From contig NZ_JACXGQ010000006.1 of the NCBI RefSeq assembly GCF_022096995.1, forward strand, positions 147,180-211,179: a DNA stretch of 64,000 nt, in the 5' to 3' direction. The notes beneath the pieces were generated by a model. That model worked only from the letters and a program-made list of their open reading frames with translations. It ran no database searches and was not told where the DNA came from. Positions 25,729 through 35,194 of the stretch are shown here, piece by piece. A program made the position numbers and the translations under genes. The stretch's first letter is position 1. Each line of letters starts with the position of its first letter. Origin of the DNA: Yoonia sp. I 8.24. GTDB lineage: Bacteria > Pseudomonadota > Alphaproteobacteria > Rhodobacterales > Rhodobacteraceae.

Positions 25729-26643
25729 TCAACGTGAGGCGTGAAAAGATTGGCCCAGTGAACCTGGCGCACGTCCAGCCCGCATAATAACCAGAACGGC
25801 GATGGTTGCCAGATAGGGCGACATGGAAAGATATTCGACCGGGATCGCCATTCCCGCTGCTTGTAGGTTTAGCTGTAGAACAGTCACGCCGCCAAATAAA
25901 TAGGCGCCCAGCAAAAGCCGCATGGGCTTCCAGCTTGCAAAGACCACAATCGCCAGCGCGATCCAGCCCGCACCTGCGGTCATACCTTCGGTCCATTGTG
26001 GTACACGCACGAGGCTTAGGTACGCCCCGCCAAGCCCCGCACAGGCCCCGCCGAACATAATCGCCAGCATCCGCACCCGTACAACATGATAGCCGAGCGC
26101 ATGGGCGGCTTCGTGGTTTTCACCGACCGCGCGCAGGATCAGCCCCGCGCGGCTGTATTTCAGGAACGCCCAAACGGCGACGACAATCGCCAGCCCGACA
26201 TAGACCATCGGATCATGCTGAAACACGATTGGTCCGATCACCGGAATGTCGCCGAGCAATGGAATATGCCAATCTGGGAACTCGGGTGCTTTGATCCCGA
26301 TATAGTTTTGCCCCATTAGCGCCGATAGGCCTAACCCGAATAGGGTCAGCGCAAGCCCGGTGGCGACTTGGTTCGCCAGCAAAAACTGTGTCAGGAACCC
26401 GAATAACAATGACAGCATCGCGCCGCCGATTGCCGCACCTATAAACCCTAGCAAGGGCGACCCGGTATTCACCGCGACGATAAATCCGCAGACCGCGCCG
26501 GTGATCATCATGCCTTCAACGCCAAGGTTCAAAACCCCCGCGCGTTCCACGATCAATTCGCCGACGGCAGCCAGAATGATCGGGGTCGCCGCCACCATAA
26601 GCGAGGCGAGCAGAAGGACGGGGTTGATTGCTGAGAGGTCCAT
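25729..26643 (-). CDS. ABC transporter permease, BMP-associated (second permease)
   Basis: 304 residues with about eight to nine membrane helices. The BPD_transp_2 signature is present as GELIVERAGVLNLGVEGMMITGA near the N-terminus, typical of the YufQ/NupC-type partner of a BMP transporter. Its start overlaps the stop of the small membrane protein gene (TAATG). It is followed after 24 nt by the binding-protein gene. Confidence 0.92.
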   Translation of the reverse strand: MDLSAINPVLLLASLMVAATPIILAAVGELIVERAGVLNLGVEGMMITGAVCGFIVAVNTGSPLLGFIGAAIGGAMLSLLFGFLTQFLLANQVATGLALTLFGLGLSALMGQNYIGIKAPEFPDWHIPLLGDIPVIGPIVFQHDPMVYVGLAIVVAVWAFLKYSRAGLILRAVGENHEAAHALGYHVVRVRMLAIMFGGACAGLGGAYLSLVRVPQWTEGMTAGAGWIALAIVVFASWKPMRLLLGAYLFGGVTVLQLNLQAAGMAIPVEYLSMSPYLATIAVLVIMRAGRAPGSLGQSFHASR

Positions 26644-26978
26644 TAAATAATCTCCAGCAATTGACCGACCAAAACAAAAGAAACGATAAAGCTAATTAGC
26701 AAACCAAGAGCGCCAACATGACGCTTCGCACGAAGTTCATTCGTATCATGCGAAACTGCGCCAGGTTCTGAAGCGGCGGATTTCCTGTGCAACCCAATCC
26801 CATATTCCAGAAGTAACCACAGCAATTGCACAGCAATGAATCCCCATGCGATGAATGCGAAATCAGTAAATAGAACTAGTGCAATCATGGCTAAAGCGAA
26901 ACCTGTCATCAGCTCAGTCAAAAAGCTCATGGCGGCGACCACACTGCTAACTAGGTTAGTAAATTGAGTCCCGATCAT
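26643..26978 (-). CDS. Small membrane protein inside the purine ABC operon
   Basis: 111 residues, mostly hydrophobic, with three to four predicted helices (SFLTELMTGFALAMIALVLF, AFIAWGFIAVQLLWLLLEYGI, and a C-terminal LGLLISFIVSFVLVGQLL) and a charged middle (HRKSAASEPGAVSHDTNELR). It starts with an ATGA overlap on the upstream permease and ends in a TAATG overlap with the next permease, so it is translated with them. I recognise no family. It may be an accessory subunit of the transporter. Confidence 0.75.
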   Translation of the reverse strand: MIGTQFTNLVSSVVAAMSFLTELMTGFALAMIALVLFTDFAFIAWGFIAVQLLWLLLEYGIGLHRKSAASEPGAVSHDTNELRAKRHVGALGLLISFIVSFVLVGQLLEII

Positions 26979-28054
26979 ATTGTCGCCCCTTTGCCAAACC
27001 GCAGGCGGTAATTTGTAAGCACATCCACCATCAGCAAGAAGAACAGCAGCATCCCTTGCATCAATTGGATCGCGGCACCGGGTAGGCCGAGGTTGGACTG
27101 CGCGATTTCGCCGCCGATGTAAGTAAGTGCCATGAGGCCTGCAGCCAGTAGAATGCCGATAGGATGGAGCCGACCGAGGAAGGCGACGATGATAGCGGTG
27201 AACCCGTAGCCCACGTTGAAATCAATGCTGATCTGGCCTGCGGGGCCTGCGACTTCGAACAGCCCAGCGGCCCCGGCGAGCCCGCCTGAAATTCCCATGC
27301 ACACCAGCACCAGAAGTTTCGGGTTCACGCCAGCGAAACGGGCGGCACGCGGGCTTTGCCCGGCAAGGCGCACGTTAAACCCAAACTGGTGGCGTGAAAG
27401 GGTGACATAGGCAAAGATCACCGCGATCATCGCCGCGACCACACCCCAGTGCATGCCTGCATTTTCGGAAATCCAACTGCTTGCGCTATCGTATTTGGCA
27501 AGGTTACGTGATCCGGGGAAACCCATACCGTCTGGATTGCGCAACGCGCCAAGCGCCATGGACGCCAGCAATTGTTCGGCCACGTAGACCAGCATTAAGG
27601 ATACAAGAATTTCATTGGTGTCGAATTTGACCTTCAATATCCCCGGGATCAGCGCCCACAACGTGCCGCCCAGCACCCCTGCAATGACCATCAACGGAAA
27701 GATAAGGAACGATTCCGTTGGATAGAAGGCGAGCCCGACAGCCGCGCCGCAGATGGCACCGACGATATACTGGCCCTCGGCCCCGATATTCCAGATGCCA
27801 GCGCGAAACCCGAACGACAGCCCAATCGCAATGAGCGCAAGCGGCGCACCTTTGATCAGCAGTTGCGGGCGGTAGAACCATGCGAATTCAGAAAACAGCG
27901 GGTCAAAGAAAATCGTGCGGATTGTCTCAATCGGGGCCTTGCCCAGAGCCGCAAACAAAAGCCCGCCGCAAATCATCGTCAAGACCACGGCCAATAGTGG
28001 CGCGGCCAATGTCCATGCTTTGGAAGGTTGGGGGCGTTTTTCAAGCATCAACAT
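26975..28054 (-). CDS. ABC transporter permease, BMP-associated (first permease)
   Basis: 359 residues from ATG 28054, which has GGAGG 6 nt upstream and overlaps the end of the ATPase gene by 14 nt; the MLEK codon at 28048 is an alternative. About nine helices, with the family signature GLSFGFRAGIWNIGAEGQYIVGA. It forms the purine/nucleoside channel with the permease at 25729-26643. Confidence 0.92.
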   Translation of the reverse strand: MLMLEKRPQPSKAWTLAAPLLAVVLTMICGGLLFAALGKAPIETIRTIFFDPLFSEFAWFYRPQLLIKGAPLALIAIGLSFGFRAGIWNIGAEGQYIVGAICGAAVGLAFYPTESFLIFPLMVIAGVLGGTLWALIPGILKVKFDTNEILVSLMLVYVAEQLLASMALGALRNPDGMGFPGSRNLAKYDSASSWISENAGMHWGVVAAMIAVIFAYVTLSRHQFGFNVRLAGQSPRAARFAGVNPKLLVLVCMGISGGLAGAAGLFEVAGPAGQISIDFNVGYGFTAIIVAFLGRLHPIGILLAAGLMALTYIGGEIAQSNLGLPGAAIQLMQGMLLFFLLMVDVLTNYRLRFGKGATI

Positions 28055-29564
28055 GGGACACCTCCATATCATGCGCACCACCAAGCATGAGGCCAATTTC
28101 TTCGACGGTCAGACCCTGCGCTGGGCGTGGGTCTGAAAGGCGGCCCTCGTTCAACGCGGCAAAGCGGTCTGAAATCTCCATCAGCTCGTCCAAATCTTGG
28201 GAAATACAAATCACTGCGGTGCCTTTGGCAGCCAAATCAAGCAGCGCTTGACGGATCGCGGCGGCGGCAGAGGCATCAACGCCCCATGTCGGCTGGTTCA
28301 CGACTAAGACAGCGGGGTCTTGCATGATCTCGCGGCCAATCACGAATTTTTGCAGGTTCCCGCCGGATAGCGACCGCGCGGCGTTATTGGCACCCGGTGT
28401 GCGCACGTCGAATGTGGTGATCACATCCTCGGCAAAGCTGCGGGCTTTGCGCCAGTTCAAGAACCCTTTGTTGGATAGCTCTTTGCGGGTCGTCGCGGTG
28501 AGCACGGCGTTCTCGATCAGTGACATATCGGGGGCGGCGGCATGGCCCATGCGTTCCTCGGGAGCCGTCAACAGGCCGATTTCGCGGCGCTGGTTGGGGC
28601 CAAGATGGCTGATGCTTTCACCCTCAAAGCGGACCATCCCGGTCGCTGTGCGTATCTCACCAGACAGGGCTGCGACCAATTCGTCTTGGCCATTGCCCGC
28701 GACGCCGCCGATGCCCAGAACCTCGCCTTTTTGGACATCAATCGTGATGTCGCGCAGCGCGGTGCCAAATTGGTGTGGGGCTTTGGCGGAAAGGCCATTC
28801 AGGGCAAGCACGGTCTCGCCGGCGGGTCGCGCGGCGCGCTCGGGCACATGCAGCGCGGTGCCGACCATTAGCTCGGCCATGTCGCGCGCACTGGTCGCGC
28901 GCGGATCACAGGTGCCGACGACTTCGCCCAAGCGCAACACGGTCGCATTTTCACAAAGGGCGCGAATTTCCTCGAGCTTATGCGAAATATAAAGGATCGC
29001 CGTGCCTTCAGCGCTGAGTTTGCGCAGGGTTTTGAAGAGAATTTCGACCTCTTGCGGGGTCAGCACCGATGTCGGCTCATCCATGATCAGCAGTTTGGGG
29101 TCTTGGAGAAGGCAGCGGATAATCTCAACACGCTGGCGTTCACCCGCAGATAGTTCGCCCACAATGCGCGTCGGATCGAGCGGCAACCCATATTGATCAG
29201 AGACCGCGCGCACCTGTGCCGCGATTTCGCGTTGGGGCGGCGGGTTTTCCATGCCAAGTGCGATATTTTCAGCGACATTCATCGCGTCAAACAGCGAAAA
29301 ATGCTGGAACACCATCGCGACGCCGGATGCGCGCGCGGCACGCGGTTCGGCGGGTGTAAAGGGCGTCCCGTTCAGCATCATCGTGCCGCTATCGGGTTTC
29401 ACCAACCCGTAGATCGTTTTGACCAAGGTGGATTTTCCCGCGCCATTTTCGCCTAACAACGCGTGGACTTCGCCGGGCATGATATCGAAAGATACGTCCT
29501 TATTTGCGACGACGCCAGGGTAGGCTTTGGTCAGCCCGGACAGGGCAAGCAGGGGCTGGGTCAT
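28041..29564 (-). CDS. ABC transporter ATP-binding protein with two NBDs (purine/nucleoside uptake)
   Basis: 507 residues with two ABC domains, as usual for BMP-type and ribose-type transporters. The first has Walker A GENGAGKST, signature LSAGERQRVEI and Walker B LLIMDEPTSVLT. The second has a degenerate Walker A (GVAGNGQDE) and Walker B (LVVNQPTWGVD, with Gln in place of the catalytic Glu), also normal in this family. It starts at ATG 29564 in a 4-nt overlap with xdhC. It energises purine import for the xanthine dehydrogenase encoded upstream. Confidence 0.93.
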   Translation of the reverse strand: MTQPLLALSGLTKAYPGVVANKDVSFDIMPGEVHALLGENGAGKSTLVKTIYGLVKPDSGTMMLNGTPFTPAEPRAARASGVAMVFQHFSLFDAMNVAENIALGMENPPPQREIAAQVRAVSDQYGLPLDPTRIVGELSAGERQRVEIIRCLLQDPKLLIMDEPTSVLTPQEVEILFKTLRKLSAEGTAILYISHKLEEIRALCENATVLRLGEVVGTCDPRATSARDMAELMVGTALHVPERAARPAGETVLALNGLSAKAPHQFGTALRDITIDVQKGEVLGIGGVAGNGQDELVAALSGEIRTATGMVRFEGESISHLGPNQRREIGLLTAPEERMGHAAAPDMSLIENAVLTATTRKELSNKGFLNWRKARSFAEDVITTFDVRTPGANNAARSLSGGNLQKFVIGREIMQDPAVLVVNQPTWGVDASAAAAIRQALLDLAAKGTAVICISQDLDELMEISDRFAALNEGRLSDPRPAQGLTVEEIGLMLGGAHDMEVSHVDA

Positions 29565-30301
29565 GCGATACGGTCCTTGGTCCGGTGGGTCTGGTTGCTG
29601 ATCATCGCGGTTGCCACGCCAAGCGCAAGGGCGGCGGGGTGTTTGCCAAGTGATGGATCGCCGATTGGACACGCGATGCGTGCGACATGCGCAGGGCTAT
29701 GCCCTAATGCCGTGAGCCGGGACTGGAAACGCACCCATTTTGTTGCTGACCCGATCAGTCCGACGCTGTTGAAATCGTGCGATAGAATCGCGTGGCACAG
29801 CGCAAGGTCCATGTCGTGGCTATAGGTCAGGATCAGATGCTCTGCATTTGCAGGTGCGTGTTTAACCGCAGCGGCGGGGTTTGCGGCGATCAATGTCGTC
29901 GTTTCCGTCTGCGGGAAACGGTCGGCAGCGGTATCCACCCATTTGATTGTGAAATCGGGAAGCGGTGCCATGACATTGACGATTGCGCGCCCAACGTGGC
30001 CCGCGCCGTAGATCCACAAAGGCCGGGTTTGCTGTGCGGTCATCGCATCGGCCTGTTCCCACAATAGCGAAACGGACCCGCCGCAACATTGCCCAAGACG
30101 CGGCCCTAGCGGGATCGTTTGTTGTTGCTGTGCGGTACCGTTTTTCAACATGGCGCGCGCCTGCGCGATTGCATCAAATTCAAGCCGTCCGCCGCCGATT
30201 GTCCCTTCGGTACGGTCCTCCCAAACCATCATTTGCGTGCCTGCATCGCGCGGGGTTGACCCGGCGGTCTTGGTGATGGTGATAGTGATGCAATGGGTCA
30301 T
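29561..30301 (-). CDS. xdhC: Xanthine dehydrogenase accessory protein XdhC
   Basis: 246 residues from ATG 30301, which overlaps the xdhB stop (ATGA). Motifs are KTAGSTPRDAGTQMMV, GTIGGGRLEFDA, LGPRLGQCCGG and a Rossmann-like IYGAGHVGRAIV, all typical of XdhC. It binds and protects molybdenum cofactor and mediates its sulfuration before insertion into XdhB. The N-terminus is somewhat shorter than I expect for the family; the frame extends upstream but only through xdhB coding sequence. Confidence 0.92.
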   Translation of the reverse strand: MTHCITITITKTAGSTPRDAGTQMMVWEDRTEGTIGGGRLEFDAIAQARAMLKNGTAQQQQTIPLGPRLGQCCGGSVSLLWEQADAMTAQQTRPLWIYGAGHVGRAIVNVMAPLPDFTIKWVDTAADRFPQTETTTLIAANPAAAVKHAPANAEHLILTYSHDMDLALCHAILSHDFNSVGLIGSATKWVRFQSRLTALGHSPAHVARIACPIGDPSLGKHPAALALGVATAMISNQTHRTKDRIA

Positions 30302-32598
30302 GCGCGGGTGCGCCCCACGGCGCGCAAGATTTCTTCGGCGGTGGCGGGGGCTTGCAGGTCGCCGTAGTTTGGTCCGCAAGCGCGGACCGCATCTGCCAAC
30401 GCGAGGAAGGCCGAAATCCCGAGCATAAACGGCGGCTCGCCCACCGCTTTGGACCGATAGATGGTTTGCGCCGGGTTTGGTGCATCCCACAAGGCCACGT
30501 TGAAAATATCGGGGCGGTCTGAACAGGCCGGGATTTTATAGGTGGATGGCGCATGGGTGCGCAGCCGGCCTTTGTCATCCCAGATCAGCTCTTCGGTGGT
30601 CAGCCAGCCCGCGCCTTGGACGTAGCCGCCTTCGACCTGTCCAATATCAAGCGCAGGGTTCAGCGAGGCACCCGCGTCATGCAAAATATCCGTGCGCAGA
30701 ATGCGGTTTTCGCCGGTCAGCGTGTCGATGACGACTTCGGTGATTGCGGCACCTTGGGCGAAATAGAAAAACGGGTTGCCCGTGCCTTTGACCCGGTCCC
30801 ATTTCAGTCCCGGTGTTTTGTAAAACCCTGTGGCCGAAAGGCTCACCCGGTTGAAATAGGCCAGCCCGGCGGCCTGCGCAAAGGTGAACGTTTGCCCCGC
30901 GACAGTGACTTGCCCATCTGCAAATTGCACCTGATCCGGGGTGGTGTCGTTGAGACCTGCCAAGCAAGCCGCGATCCGGTCGCGGATCGTGTCGCAGGCA
31001 TTGGCGACGGCCATCCCGTTTAGGTCTGACCCGGAAGAGGCCGCCGTTGCGGATGTATTGGGTACTTTGGCCGTGTCGGTTGCGGTGATTTTCACGGCGC
31101 TGACGTCGATCCCGAACCGGCTGGCGGCGACTTGCGCCACCTTTTGAAACAGCCCTTGGCCCATTTCTGTGCCGCCGTGGTTGAGATGCACAGAGCCGTC
31201 TTGATATACGTGCACCAACGCGCCCGCTTGGTTCAGGTGCGACAGGGTGAATGAGATTCCGAATTTTACAGGGCTGATCGCGATCCCTTTTTTCAGGATC
31301 GGATTGGCGGCATTCCACGCGGCGATTGCGCTGCGGCGATTGGCATAGTCAGAGGTTTCCAGCAAATGGTCCGTCATGTCATGCAAAATGAAATCAGTGA
31401 CGGGCATGTGAAAAGGGGTCGTTTGTACGTAGGGTGGATCTTGATCCACCTCTGCGCACATGGGCGCGTAATAGTTGCGTTGTCGGACCACCACCGGATC
31501 AAGCCCCAGATCATCGGCAATATGATCCATCACCCGTTCAATGCCAAACACACCTTGCGGTCCGCCAAACCCACGGTAGGCGGTGGCCGATTGTGTATTA
31601 GTTTTGAGCCGGTGCGACGTGATCCGCGCGGCGGGCAGGTGGTAGGCGTTATCAGCATGCAGCATCGCGCGGTCGGCAACGGGTAGCGATAGGTCCAGCG
31701 CCCAGCCACAGCGGGTCATTTGCGTAAAATCAACGCCCGTCAGCTTGCCATTGTCATCATATCCCGCCACATAATCGATCCGGAAATCATGCCGTTTTCC
31801 GGTGATCATCATATCGTCGTCGCGGTCGTAACGCATTTTGCAAACCCGCCCGAGCGCGCGTGCCGCCACAGCACAGGACACCGCCAACGCGTTGCCTTGG
31901 CTTTCTTTGCCGCCAAAACCGCCGCCCATGCGCCGCACTTCGACCCGGACGCCATGCATCGGCACACCAATGGCCTCAGCAACCTTATGTTGGATTTCGG
32001 TGGGGTGTTGGGTCGATGAATGCACCAACATATCGCCACCCTCTTGTGGCACCGCGACGGCAGCTTGCCCCTCAAGGTAAAAGTGTTCCTGCCCGCCCAT
32101 ATTCAGCGTGCCACGCAGTTGGTGGGGCGCATCCGCAATCGCCGCATCCACATCGCCTTTGGTCCAGACAACCGGACCATCCTCGAACCGACTATTCGCG
32201 GCAAGCGCCTGTTCTATTGTCAGGATCGGCGTTTCTTCGGTGTAGTCAACGTTGCCCAAACGCGCCGCTTTGCGGGCGTTCAGATGGCTGTCCGCAACAA
32301 CCAAAAACAGCGGTTGCCCTAGATAATGTACCGTACCAGTCGCCAAAAGCGGTTCATCATGGATGGAGGGCGAAACATCATTGGCAAAGGGCAGATCATC
32401 CGCGGTCAGCACAGCAACAACACCGGGGGCTGCGCGCACGGCATCAAGGGTCATCGTATAGCAGCCGCGCGCGATCTCTGACGTGCCAAACGCCAGATGC
32501 AACGCGCCTGCAGGCGTTGGAATGTCGTCGATATAACGGGCGGTCCCAGTCACGTGCAGCTGGGCGGCATCATGTGGAAGCGGTTTTGCGACGCTCAT
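30298..32598 (-). CDS. xdhB: Xanthine dehydrogenase molybdopterin-binding subunit XdhB
   Basis: 766 residues, normal length. It opens with the typical AQLHVTGTARYIDDIP and carries the molybdenum-site signatures GGFGGKESQGN, AYRGFGGPQG and the closing KAVGEPPFMLG, where the Glu is the catalytic base of the family. The enzyme oxidises hypoxanthine and xanthine to urate. Start and stop overlap the neighbouring xdhA and xdhC by 4 nt each, which couples translation of the two subunits and the maturation factor. Confidence 0.96.
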   Translation of the reverse strand: MSVAKPLPHDAAQLHVTGTARYIDDIPTPAGALHLAFGTSEIARGCYTMTLDAVRAAPGVVAVLTADDLPFANDVSPSIHDEPLLATGTVHYLGQPLFLVVADSHLNARKAARLGNVDYTEETPILTIEQALAANSRFEDGPVVWTKGDVDAAIADAPHQLRGTLNMGGQEHFYLEGQAAVAVPQEGGDMLVHSSTQHPTEIQHKVAEAIGVPMHGVRVEVRRMGGGFGGKESQGNALAVSCAVAARALGRVCKMRYDRDDDMMITGKRHDFRIDYVAGYDDNGKLTGVDFTQMTRCGWALDLSLPVADRAMLHADNAYHLPAARITSHRLKTNTQSATAYRGFGGPQGVFGIERVMDHIADDLGLDPVVVRQRNYYAPMCAEVDQDPPYVQTTPFHMPVTDFILHDMTDHLLETSDYANRRSAIAAWNAANPILKKGIAISPVKFGISFTLSHLNQAGALVHVYQDGSVHLNHGGTEMGQGLFQKVAQVAASRFGIDVSAVKITATDTAKVPNTSATAASSGSDLNGMAVANACDTIRDRIAACLAGLNDTTPDQVQFADGQVTVAGQTFTFAQAAGLAYFNRVSLSATGFYKTPGLKWDRVKGTGNPFFYFAQGAAITEVVIDTLTGENRILRTDILHDAGASLNPALDIGQVEGGYVQGAGWLTTEELIWDDKGRLRTHAPSTYKIPACSDRPDIFNVALWDAPNPAQTIYRSKAVGEPPFMLGISAFLALADAVRACGPNYGDLQAPATAEEILRAVGRTRA

Positions 32599-33947
32599 GG
32601 TGACACCTCCAGCACGTTGGTGGCCTGTCCTTTGCTGTCCGCGAAATAGCGACGCAACAGGTTTTGCGCGATCTCAAGACGATACGCGGCAGAGGCGCGC
32701 ATATCGGACATTGGTGTATAATCAGTGGCAAATGCGGGTGCCGCCGTGTCGATCGTGGCCTGTGTCCACGGTTGCCCGATAAGCACGGCTTCAACATTGG
32801 ACGCGCGGTGCGGTGTGCCTGCCATGCCACCAAAGGCGATACGCGCGTCTGTCACCAACCCATCGGTGACCGTGATGTTGAAACAGCCGCAAACCGCAGA
32901 GATATCCTGGTCAAAGCGTTTCGAAATTTTGTAGCAGCGCAGGTCTGGCGCGGACTTGGGAAGGGTGACCCCTGTCACCAATTCGCCAGCAGCGCGGTCT
33001 TGTTTGCCATAGGCAATAAAGAAGTCTTCGATGGCCATGTCGCGGGTCGCATCCCCGCGACGCAGGTGCAGTCTCGCCCCCATCGCGATCAGCGCGGGCG
33101 GGTTATCCCCGATGGGGGACCCGTTCGCGATATTGCCGCCGATTGTCGCGGCATTGCGCACCTGTTCGGATCCGTAGCGGCGGATCATCTCGGCCCAATG
33201 CGGGTGGTACTCGCGTGCGAGCGCCAGAACCTCGGTCATTGTCGCGGCGGCGCCAATATGAATGTCTTCGTCAATGTTGACGGCCCGCAGTTCCACGCAG
33301 CGGTTCAAGAAAGCCACATCAGGCAGATCACGCAGTTGTTTGGTCACCCAAAGCCCTACGTCGGTCGCCCCGGCGATCAGGGTCGCATCGGGGTTGGCGG
33401 CGCACCATGTGGCGAGTTCATTTAAGGATTGAGGGGCATAGGTGGCCGGGTTGACGTCCGGCAATGCATCATCCAGCCATGTCGGGACTGGCTGGTCCTC
33501 GGCGGCTTTGGCCGCGCGAATAATTGGCGCGTATCCGGTGCATCGGCACAGGTTGCCCGCGAGCACATCATCATGATCCGTGCGGCCTTGGGCATGGCCC
33601 GCCGCCATAGAGGCGATGAAGCCCGGCGTGCAAAAGCCACATTGTGATCCGTGGTGTTTGATCATCGCATCTTGGACCGGGTGTAATTGGCCGTCAGGGC
33701 CGCTGATACCTTCGACGGTACGCACGGATTTTCCATGCAGTTGTGGCATAAATAGAATGCAGGCGTTCAGGGCTTTGTCGCCGCTGTCATCGCGCACCAG
33801 AACGGAACAAGCGCCGCAGTCGCCCTCGTTACAGCCTTCTTTGGTACCGTTGAGCCCGCGTTCCACACGTAACCAGTCAAGCAGGGTCTGCGTCGGCGCC
33901 GCATCAACCTGCACGGTTTCCCCGTTCAGAAGAAACGTGACATCCAT
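32595..33947 (-). CDS. xdhA: Xanthine dehydrogenase small subunit XdhA (2Fe-2S/FAD)
   Basis: 450 residues from ATG 33947 (GGCAGG upstream). The N-terminal plant-type 2Fe-2S domain has CNEGDCGAC and a later Cys; the second cluster domain has CGFCTPGF and CRCTGY. The FAD domain includes the TIGGNIANGSPIGDNPP loop. First gene of an eight-gene leftward operon that combines purine oxidation with a BMP-type purine transporter. The 184 nt upstream must contain the promoter; I see no clear operator. Confidence 0.96.
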   Translation of the reverse strand: MDVTFLLNGETVQVDAAPTQTLLDWLRVERGLNGTKEGCNEGDCGACSVLVRDDSGDKALNACILFMPQLHGKSVRTVEGISGPDGQLHPVQDAMIKHHGSQCGFCTPGFIASMAAGHAQGRTDHDDVLAGNLCRCTGYAPIIRAAKAAEDQPVPTWLDDALPDVNPATYAPQSLNELATWCAANPDATLIAGATDVGLWVTKQLRDLPDVAFLNRCVELRAVNIDEDIHIGAAATMTEVLALAREYHPHWAEMIRRYGSEQVRNAATIGGNIANGSPIGDNPPALIAMGARLHLRRGDATRDMAIEDFFIAYGKQDRAAGELVTGVTLPKSAPDLRCYKISKRFDQDISAVCGCFNITVTDGLVTDARIAFGGMAGTPHRASNVEAVLIGQPWTQATIDTAAPAFATDYTPMSDMRASAAYRLEIAQNLLRRYFADSKGQATNVLEVSP

Positions 33948-34131
33948 AGTGTAAACCTGCCGCCTTACCAAATATGCAATGCACCCCGATGCGTCGATGC
34001 GGCGTAGACGCGTTAGGAACCCAGCCCATCAAAGCGATGCAATGGCGTCTTGGCAAGGATAAACATGTAGTGCGCTGCAAAATATTTAACTAAACGATCA
34101 ATTTTTGAGCGATCCTGTCGCCTGATCTGGG

Positions 34132-34431
34132 CTAAAGTGGCGCGGCTTCAGGCCGACGTTCCCATAGGTGGCGCTGCCATGCGAGCCAGCCCTGCGCCTC
34201 GATCAGGGGTTCATAGGCGAGGTGACAACTTCGCACGCGCCCCTTTTTGATCGACCGCACGATCCCCGCTTTTTCAAGCACGCCAAGATGGCGCATGAAT
34301 GTCGGCAAAGCCATGGCGTGGGGGGCGTGCAATTCGCTGACACTCGCGGGGCCATTGGCCAGCCGTTCAATTACCGCCCGACGGGTCGGATCGGACATAG
34401 CCGCGAAGAATGAGTTGAGTTGCTCTGTCAT
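34132..34431 (-). CDS. ArsR-family transcriptional regulator
   Basis: 99 residues, a single winged-helix domain: FFAAMSDPTRRAVIERLANG, recognition region ALPTFMRHLGVLEKAG and wing IVRSIKKGRVRSCHL. No metal-binding Cys pair is seen. This type (SDPTRR opening, W-rich tail) usually accompanies SRPBCC/AHSA1 proteins, but none is adjacent; the one at 36851-37321 is paired with an HxlR regulator instead. The target is unknown. Confidence 0.9.
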   Translation of the reverse strand: MTEQLNSFFAAMSDPTRRAVIERLANGPASVSELHAPHAMALPTFMRHLGVLEKAGIVRSIKKGRVRSCHLAYEPLIEAQGWLAWQRHLWERRPEAAPL

Positions 34432-34569
34432 CGGACCGTCATATTTCCGATTCTGGCAGGGGTCGTCAATGCTCAGGTCATGTTATCGGCGGGGTTCTGT
34501 TACCCTGGGCCGGTATTGCGCTCGGATCAGGCGCGCATCCGATAAGGGTGAAGCCTTTGTGGGTATTGA

Positions 34570-35193
34570 TCATTCGGTCGGAGTGGAGGCCGAAAGGTAG
34601 TTGGTCATAAAGATTTTCCCAGACAACCATTCACTACGCATAATTCCCATTCCTGTGAAGGCGGGATGCTCGTGTGGGTAAATCGGTGAGAGCCACAAGA
34701 AGAATTCTATCGTGGCAGGGACAACAATGCCGTCGCTGCTACGCCAGTAGCCCGTACCACTATAGCGTGGGAACGCCTCGGGATCATCACATCCGGTGAC
34801 AATTCCCATATCATCTAAGCGTGTCCCAAAGTCAGTCCAGGCGGGGGACTCGTATTCTGTCGGGGGGAGCCGTTCCAAGGTAAATCCGATGGTGTCCGCG
34901 CCCTCATAATCGACATATAGCACGAGGGTGTCGTCAACCCGCTCTAATGTCCCTGTTCCGAACACGTCGGCGATGCCGCGCCCCATCATCTTGCCGTCTC
35001 GGAGCTCAACTACTGCGTTTGCCGCTGCGATAGACATCAGTAAGTCGTCTACTGAATGCGAACCGCAATATCCGACGTTTGCAAACGACGGTGTTGAAAA
35101 CGCGCTCAGCGCAAGTGAGGCCGCTACGCCGCATACATAGCGCAGTTTTCGCAGGCTAAGATTTTGGAAGACGTCCCTTGCTAAGGCGATCAT
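34570..35193 (-). CDS. Secreted protein of unknown function
   Basis: 207 residues with a long signal peptide (hydrophobic VCGVAASLALSAFSTPSFA, cleavage after SFA near residue 38). The mature part has two to three Cys (GYCGSHSVDD, TGCDDPEAF) and otherwise looks like a small beta-rich domain. No family recognised. It begins 1 nt after the stop of the upstream lipoprotein gene, so the two probably form one transcript. Confidence 0.65.
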   Translation of the reverse strand: MIALARDVFQNLSLRKLRYVCGVAASLALSAFSTPSFANVGYCGSHSVDDLLMSIAAANAVVELRDGKMMGRGIADVFGTGTLERVDDTLVLYVDYEGADTIGFTLERLPPTEYESPAWTDFGTRLDDMGIVTGCDDPEAFPRYSGTGYWRSSDGIVVPATIEFFLWLSPIYPHEHPAFTGMGIMRSEWLSGKIFMTNYLSASTPTE

Positions 35194-35194
35194 T

